Shown here: one piece after another, positions 59,052 through 64,000 of the stretch
Layout of the letters: each line of letters opens with the position of its first letter
How positions within the stretch are numbered: position 1 is the first letter of the stretch
From: Syncephalis plumigaleata
Taxonomy: Eukaryota > Zoopagomycota > Zoopagomycetes > Zoopagales > Piptocephalidaceae
Assembly: GCA_025201365.1 (NCBI GenBank)
Contig: JAIXMF010000002.1
Coordinates: 1,302,001-1,366,000 of the forward strand
Direction of reading: 5' to 3'
DNA length: 64,000 nt
Notes under the pieces: model-generated
What the model was told of the DNA's origin: nothing
Database searches by the model: none
What the model saw: the letters and a program-made list of their open reading frames with translations, nothing else
Program-made: the position numbers and the translations under genes

Positions 59052-59524
59052 TGTAATCAATGAAGATTGTAAATATCCGTAATCAATGACTATTAGTTAT
59101 AGAATAAAATATAGTAAAGCGTCATCTATATATGCAATGCTAGAGTAGCCAATGTTATGACTTTAATTATCGATACCGTTTTGGAATTACTGTTAGGTAA
59201 CAATGGTGAATCTACATTTTATTTGTTATTAAAGTGTGGCAAATGGCGAGTCATTTCATTTGTTGTGCTTTTCACTTTTCCTCTTCACATTCCTTGAAAA
59301 CCATGCCATTTGACGTGCCTTGCTGTACAGATCCTTAAGCATACATACCTGTTTTCTCCTACCTTCTATTCGAACACATACCTCGCACTACCCAACAGTT
59401 TATATGCTAAAGAGATCTGATGATCAGAGGGGTATTTACACGTAACACTGAGGGTATTTGACTAGATCACACGACAATTCTCGATAGCACGCATAATCCT
59501 ATCAATAACAGTAATAAACACTCT
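59052..59524. promoter_or_regulatory. Spacer upstream of Wee1
   Basis: AT-rich 3' flank of TAF7 (AATAAAATA near 59103) and the Wee1 promoter/leader, with a C/T-rich segment (59270-59295). No gene. Confidence 0.4.
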
Positions 59525-61830
59525 ATGGATAACCAAACCGTGCCATTTGGCACACCAGCACCGGTGAACAGACGAAGAAGCAATATAATTGCGTCACGAT
59601 TACAAGGGGAAAAGAGTACGCCGGCTAGAGGGTCCAACTCTTCTTTTCGTAAACAATTGTTTCAAGAAGCGGCAGTGGCGGCAGCGGCATCCTCCTCTTC
59701 TAATAGAACAACGACCGACGAGCGTATCGCCAATACTACAGTGGTGGACTTTGAATTGGGCACGCCTATTCCTTGTAAACAAATGGCGGACACATCAATG
59801 AGAATGGACATGACACCGGCCTCCATCTCTAAGAGTCTAGGTGAACGTCCCAACTTCCTCACACCCAGACTTGTTAAACCCGATGAGAAAGCATTCAATT
59901 CCACCGGTCTAATGTCTAAGAGAAAGAAGGCGATCACCGATAGTGCTTCGTCAATGGCATTAAGCGATGATATGACTCGATCGACAGCGAGTAATTCTGC
60001 ATCACGTATGCATGTAGGAGGTGTACCGGATACACCGTGTAAGCGTAGTCCCACCGATTTCGTTCCAGGAAAAGGATTGTCGAATACGTTGTTTATGGCG
60101 CAGCAAACCCCTAGACCGGCAGCACCATTCGTGAGATCCTCACTCAAGCATCCACTCTCATTGTCAGGTGATCAAGAACGAAGCCGGAAACGTTTGCATA
60201 TCGATAACCATGATGATAATGATAATGATAATAATAATCATAATGCTACAGATGTCAATAGTCCCATGGTGTATTCCCCAGAGTTCCCGAAGAGTAACAA
60301 GTCTATTGGTAGCAATAGTGGCAATACTACACCACCTACAGCACGTACTTTGATCTCTATACCATCGTCACCGATTCGCGAGAATTCATTTCTACGTGAT
60401 GCGCCATCACCAACACCTAGCGGGTCTGAATCTCCATTATCGATAGCGACACGTCCATATCCATATCGTGCAACAATGATGACGCGAGATCGTTCAAGTG
60501 GACAACAAGCAAGTCATTCCAGTACTATGATGACGATACCGGACACACCACCATTACAACATGCCGACGGGATAGGTGATGTGGATGATCCACCATCATC
60601 ACCCTGTGTATGGCATGATGCTAACGAGGAGATTCTACTATCGCAAGAGGATCCTATTATACATGCACCACCCGCTAACAGTTTACTACATCGACTGGTG
60701 ACAGCACGTCACAATAAGGAGACGAATAATGAACGATTTGCTATGGAGAAGAAATTGAACAAGCTAATCGTTAATGATTATACCACGTTATTTGCCCATT
60801 TTCTTCGTTCTTCCTACTTTGAGCAACTCGATCAAGAGCAAGGTCAACGTAAGTATTAGTAGTAGTAGTTATCGTCATTATATCTAACAATGTATATATG
60901 TATGATAGCATTTGTATTACCAGATGTAGAGAATAGTGCAAGTACGCCATCTACATCGGATATGTATACGCAGTATTTCGACTCGGAATTCACCATAATA
61001 CGTAAGCTTGGTAGTGGTGAGTTCTCTGAAGCATTCGCCGCACGTACATCATCCGATCCACGTGTCTACGCGGTGAAACGTACGAAATTTCCATTTAGTG
61101 GTGTACGTGATCGAGCTCGTCAATTACAAGAAGTGCGCATTCTATGGCATGTCGGTAAACATCCACATTGTATTCAATTGATCGATGCCTGGGAGCAACA
61201 AGGACACCTCTACTTGCAAACGGAGTTATGCTCTCGTGGTACACTCAAGGATTATCTGGATATTCATTGTAATAATGAGCAGATTGAAGAGGAACAGATA
61301 TGGTCGTTCTTTGCCGATATAGCAATGGTAAGTGATAATAATATATACATTATTAATGATTTATTACTGATTTTTGTCATTAGGGTATTAAACATTTGCA
61401 TAGCTTGAATATCCTTCATTTGGACTTGAAACCGGCAAATATATTTCTAGATGACCAGGATCGATTGAAGATTGGCGATTTTGGTATGGCCGTATTCTAT
61501 CCCACAAAACGTAGCGATGAACGAGAGGGTGATCGTGAATACATGGCACCCGAGATATTAAATGGCGATTACGGTAGACCGGCGGATATCTTTAGTCTAG
61601 GCTTGATCATCCTAGAGATGGCCATTAATGTTGTCATGCCGGACAACGGTGTAGCATGGCAGAAATTACGATCTAACGATTTTAGCGATTGCGACTTTTC
61701 AAGTGTATCCGACAATCTAGCTAGCTGTATACGACGTCTACTAGCAGCGGTACCGGATACACGTCCCACTATCGATCATATACTCGAAGAACCCGAGATA
61801 CGTCGAATTATTGAGTCACGCCATTTGTAA
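59525..61830 (+). CDS. WEE1: Wee1-type mitotic inhibitor kinase
   Basis: Three exons (59525-60848, 60909-61327, 61384-61830) join in frame to 729 residues. The N-terminal 440 residues are disordered, rich in Ser/Thr-Pro sites (FGTPAPV, QTPRPAAPF, PDTPPLQ). The kinase begins FTIIRKLGSGEFSEAF (Gly loop), then VYAVKRTK (Lys), LYLQTELCSRGTLKDYL (hinge), LHLDLKPANIFLD (catalytic loop), KIGDFGMA (DFG) and GDREYMAPEILNGDYG with PADIFSLGLIILEMA. HLDLKP instead of HRDLKP and the EGDREYMAPE string are hallmarks of Wee1/Mik1. It phosphorylates the Tyr of Cdc2/Cdk1 to delay mitosis. Key residues are all present and there is no break. Confidence 0.95.
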
Positions 61831-62300
61831 TGCTTTACAGTGTCATCATTACCATCATTTCTATTTGCTTATACTATGTTGCCATTTAGTTGTGAGGATA
61901 TATCGTTATACTACCAATAGTGTCTATCCTCCCTCTTATGCTTATTCATTTTTACGCTGGCTAGCATATCATCATTTACTTCATTACGAACGAACGAATG
62001 ACATGTCATCATTTCATGCTAGTTGATATATATGTCATTTATGATCATATTACTTACCATCCATCAATATGTAGTTGTACTTGCGTTAGGCAGTTATCCA
62101 TCTTTTTTTTACTCTACGTTCTACTACCTGTTACAATTTGCTTTTTGTTTACCATGTATTACATCACAGCTATAGTCGTTGAATGGCTTTCATCCCAAAT
62201 CAGATATTTGAATAAACATTCTACTTCAGACGAATACTCAATTGATATTTAACTAATTGTTTATTAGTATTAGTATTACAATAATGACATATCATCATTA
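61831..62300. other. Convergent spacer
   Basis: AT-rich 3' flanks of Wee1 and the AN1 gene. Nothing else seen. Confidence 0.4.
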
Positions 62301-62975
62301 TTAATGAACACGAAGCATCAACACCGTAGGATTAGTACGTCGTTGTTCAGCTGCATTGGCACATCGTTGTTGACGTGTTTGCTCACGACATTGATGTTGT
62401 TCTGGGAATCGATGACTAGAATAGAATTGTTATAGATTAATACAACAATCATGAATAAGAAGAGAAATTAAATTACCTTAGACAGAGAACACGGGTACAT
62501 CGTGTACATGTACTTGATGGTCGAATCGTACCAAGTACAAGTTGACAACCGGCAGCTTCACATCGTTGCTTCTTGGCAGATTTTGACTTGCTAGTATTAC
62601 GATGCTTCATCTCCTTACACGTCTCTTCTAAATGACGATTGACCTAGTTCCATTCTATTAGTAATGATTGCTATCTATTATGCAACGAATAACCTACCGC
62701 ATTATCAGCTTCTTCATTGGGTGAGATGGGCACGGGTAAGGAACAAGCAGGACAAGTGGGCACCACTCTATCCAGTTTACCTGTACAATCACGATGATAC
62801 TCGCTAGTTCTATGTTCTAGGCAGTACCACGCCTTGCATTGTTGACAAAAGAACGGTAGGAAATCTAAGAAGCATATGAATATCATTTTATTAATCATAA
62901 CTGCTCATTATTATCCTTACCATGTTGCTGACACTCTGGTAGCGAGCAACGTTTACCCAAATCATAAAACTCCAT
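62301..62975 (-). CDS. AN1-type zinc-finger protein (ZFAND2/Cuz1-like)
   Basis: Four exons: MEFYDLGKRCSLPECQQH; DFLPFFCQQCKAWYCLEHRT, HRDCTG and VVPTCPACSLPVPI; VNRHLEETC, KKQRCEAAGCQLVL, TCTRCTRVLCLR; HRFPEQHQCREQTRQQRC ending VLMLRVH. Two AN1 fingers are visible, each with the C-x2-C...C-x-x-C...C-x4-H-x2-H-x5-H-x-C spacing: the first (C...C, FFCQQC, YCLEHR, HRDC) and the second (C...C, CTRC, LCLRHRFPEQHQC). About 190 residues, the size of the ZFAND2/Cuz1 group, which links Cdc48 and the proteasome under stress such as arsenite. No UIM or UBL is evident. The gene is divergent from the IleRS gene. Confidence 0.9.
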
Positions 62976-63347
62976 AGAGTAGTAAAGATCAATATAGGAT
63001 AGAATGCTAACTGTTGAATAGAATGATCGAATGTGACTATTTGTTAATAGATAAATTGAATTAAAATACTAACAAGTGAATGATTGCTGCATGATATATA
63101 TTCAGTATACTCGATGACTAAGCACTTCTCGAATATTCCGGAAACATACTGTAATCACACGATTCGATGATATGAGTCATCTATTCAACATTGCTTATAT
63201 TGTAATAGATTTACATATTAACTTGTTATTTAGTAATAATAGTAAATATTATAATACGATCAATGTCATCATTACATTATTGAGAGTAAAAAAACGCGTA
63301 AATATAACATGAATCGCTAAATTGTTTACTTTTTTCATTTTACAATC
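62976..63347. promoter_or_regulatory. Divergent spacer between AN1 gene and mitochondrial IleRS
   Basis: A 372 bp AT-rich spacer between divergent starts, so promoters probably overlap. AAAAAACGCGTAAATATAAC near 63290 is the only GC-containing motif close to the IleRS start. Confidence 0.4.
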
Positions 63348-64000
63348 ATGTCGTCCATTTTAACGCATGTTGCACGGCAACAATATTGTTCATTGCGTAC
63401 ACTACTGACAACAACAACAATAAAGAAATCATACTTGTCATTGGCTTACCGATCACTATTTACGACAACCACTAGAGGGTTAGCGGTAACGACATTGGGT
63501 CAGCAGCAAAAGAACAGCAACAGTAATAGTATAGAAAAGCAATACAGCGGTACTTTACACTTACCACGTACGGATTTCCCACTTCGAGCTAATGCCGCAA
63601 AGCGTGATTCACAATTCCGCGAACGCTGTACCGATAAACTATACGCGTGGCAGGTAATCTAATAATAACAATAATATTGCCTATTTGTATAGTGTATACT
63701 TGAATAGTACTAATTATGTTATGTTTAGCAAGCACGTACAACGAATTTACCCGAATTTACCCTACATGACGGACCACCTTATGCTAATGGTGATCTACAT
63801 ATGGGTACGTTATATTAGTAGTGATATGATGATTAATAGAACATGTATGTTAATCTTGTATACAATAGGTCATGCACTTAATAAAATACTCAAGGATATT
63901 ATACTACGATACAAACTACTTCGAGGATATCGCATTAAGTAAGATAGAGAAGATGATGTATACATGAATATGAATGATTAAACTAATATCTATCTATTTA
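63348..64000 (+). CDS. ISM1: Mitochondrial isoleucyl-tRNA synthetase, 5' part (runs off window)
   Basis: The ATG at 63348 opens a presequence rich in Thr/Ser/Arg/Leu (SLRTLLTTTTIKKSYLSLAY, then FTTTTRGLAV). It continues TLHLPRTDFPLRANAAKRDS and, after an intron, FTLHDGPPYANGDLHMG, then after a second intron GHALNKILKDIILRYKLLRG. This is the class I HIGH-type signature (HMGH) of IleRS and its standard upstream string LPRTDFPMRA. It charges mitochondrial tRNA-Ile. The rest of the catalytic, editing and anticodon-binding domains lies beyond the window. A decayed copy of the C-terminal half of the same kind of enzyme lies at 11857-13055. Confidence 0.93.

Noticed and set aside
1-64000. tRNA or rRNA genes
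   Set aside because: I looked for B-box-like GGTTCGANNCC words with acceptor stems and for rRNA cores and saw none by eye; a covariance-model scan would settle it.

Overview
The window looks like nuclear DNA of a filamentous or zygomycete-grade, probably early-diverging fungus. Supporting signs are short spliceosomal introns (donor GTAAGT-like, branch CTAAC/TTAAC, about 50-100 nt), a CBM19 wall protein, a fungalysin (M36), a Hfi1/Ada1-type SAGA subunit, a Rax1-like RGS protein and a chromodomain Ty3/gypsy element. I cannot place the species from sequence alone. Intergenic DNA is AT-rich and full of microsatellites.

Layout. 1-760: 3' end of a chromovirus (integrase tail with chromodomain, then an LTR). 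2.4-7.0 kb: a secreted Cys-rich protein, a five-exon membrane protein of unknown family, and an eight-exon transcriptional cyclin (Ctk2/cyclin K type). 7.9-15.7 kb: two large secreted low-complexity wall proteins (a CBM19 mucin and a Pro/Ala/Gly repeat protein). Between them lie relics: an orphan protein-kinase exon and the C-terminal part of a mitochondrial isoleucyl-tRNA synthetase. 18.3-20.3 kb: fungalysin. 21.3-26.0 kb: a small mitochondrial protein, a Tc1/mariner-type MITE carrying an insert, SUMO E2 Ubc9, and VAP/Scs2. 26.3-34.3 kb: a Rax1-like RGS membrane protein, a weakly assigned protein, a second MITE copy, and a RING E3. 34.3-40.3 kb: a gene desert of about 6 kb. 40.3-43.5 kb: a 1062-residue intronless coiled-coil protein. 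44.4-64 kb is dense: M28 carboxypeptidase Q-like protease, Ada1, SKP1, a perilipin-like helical repeat protein, Cox5A/Cox6, aminopeptidase P, TAF7, Wee1, an AN1 zinc-finger protein, and the 5' end of mitochondrial isoleucyl-tRNA synthetase running off the window.

Neighbours do not form one pathway. Recurrent themes are secretion and proteolysis (fungalysin, M28, aminopeptidase P, wall proteins), ubiquitin/SUMO machinery (Ubc9, SKP1, RING E3, AN1 protein) and RNA polymerase II transcription (cyclin, TAF7, Ada1). Several pairs are divergent with compact shared spacers (Ubc9/VAP, Cox5A/aminopeptidase P, AN1/IleRS).

Caution: nine otherwise recognisable host genes contain, by my count, 21 apparent single-base frame breaks, and every one reads as a missing base. 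That one-sided pattern argues for deletion-type sequencing errors rather than pseudogenes. The clear real relics are the IleRS fragment (premature stop, no 5' part, altered zinc ligand) and probably the kinase exon.
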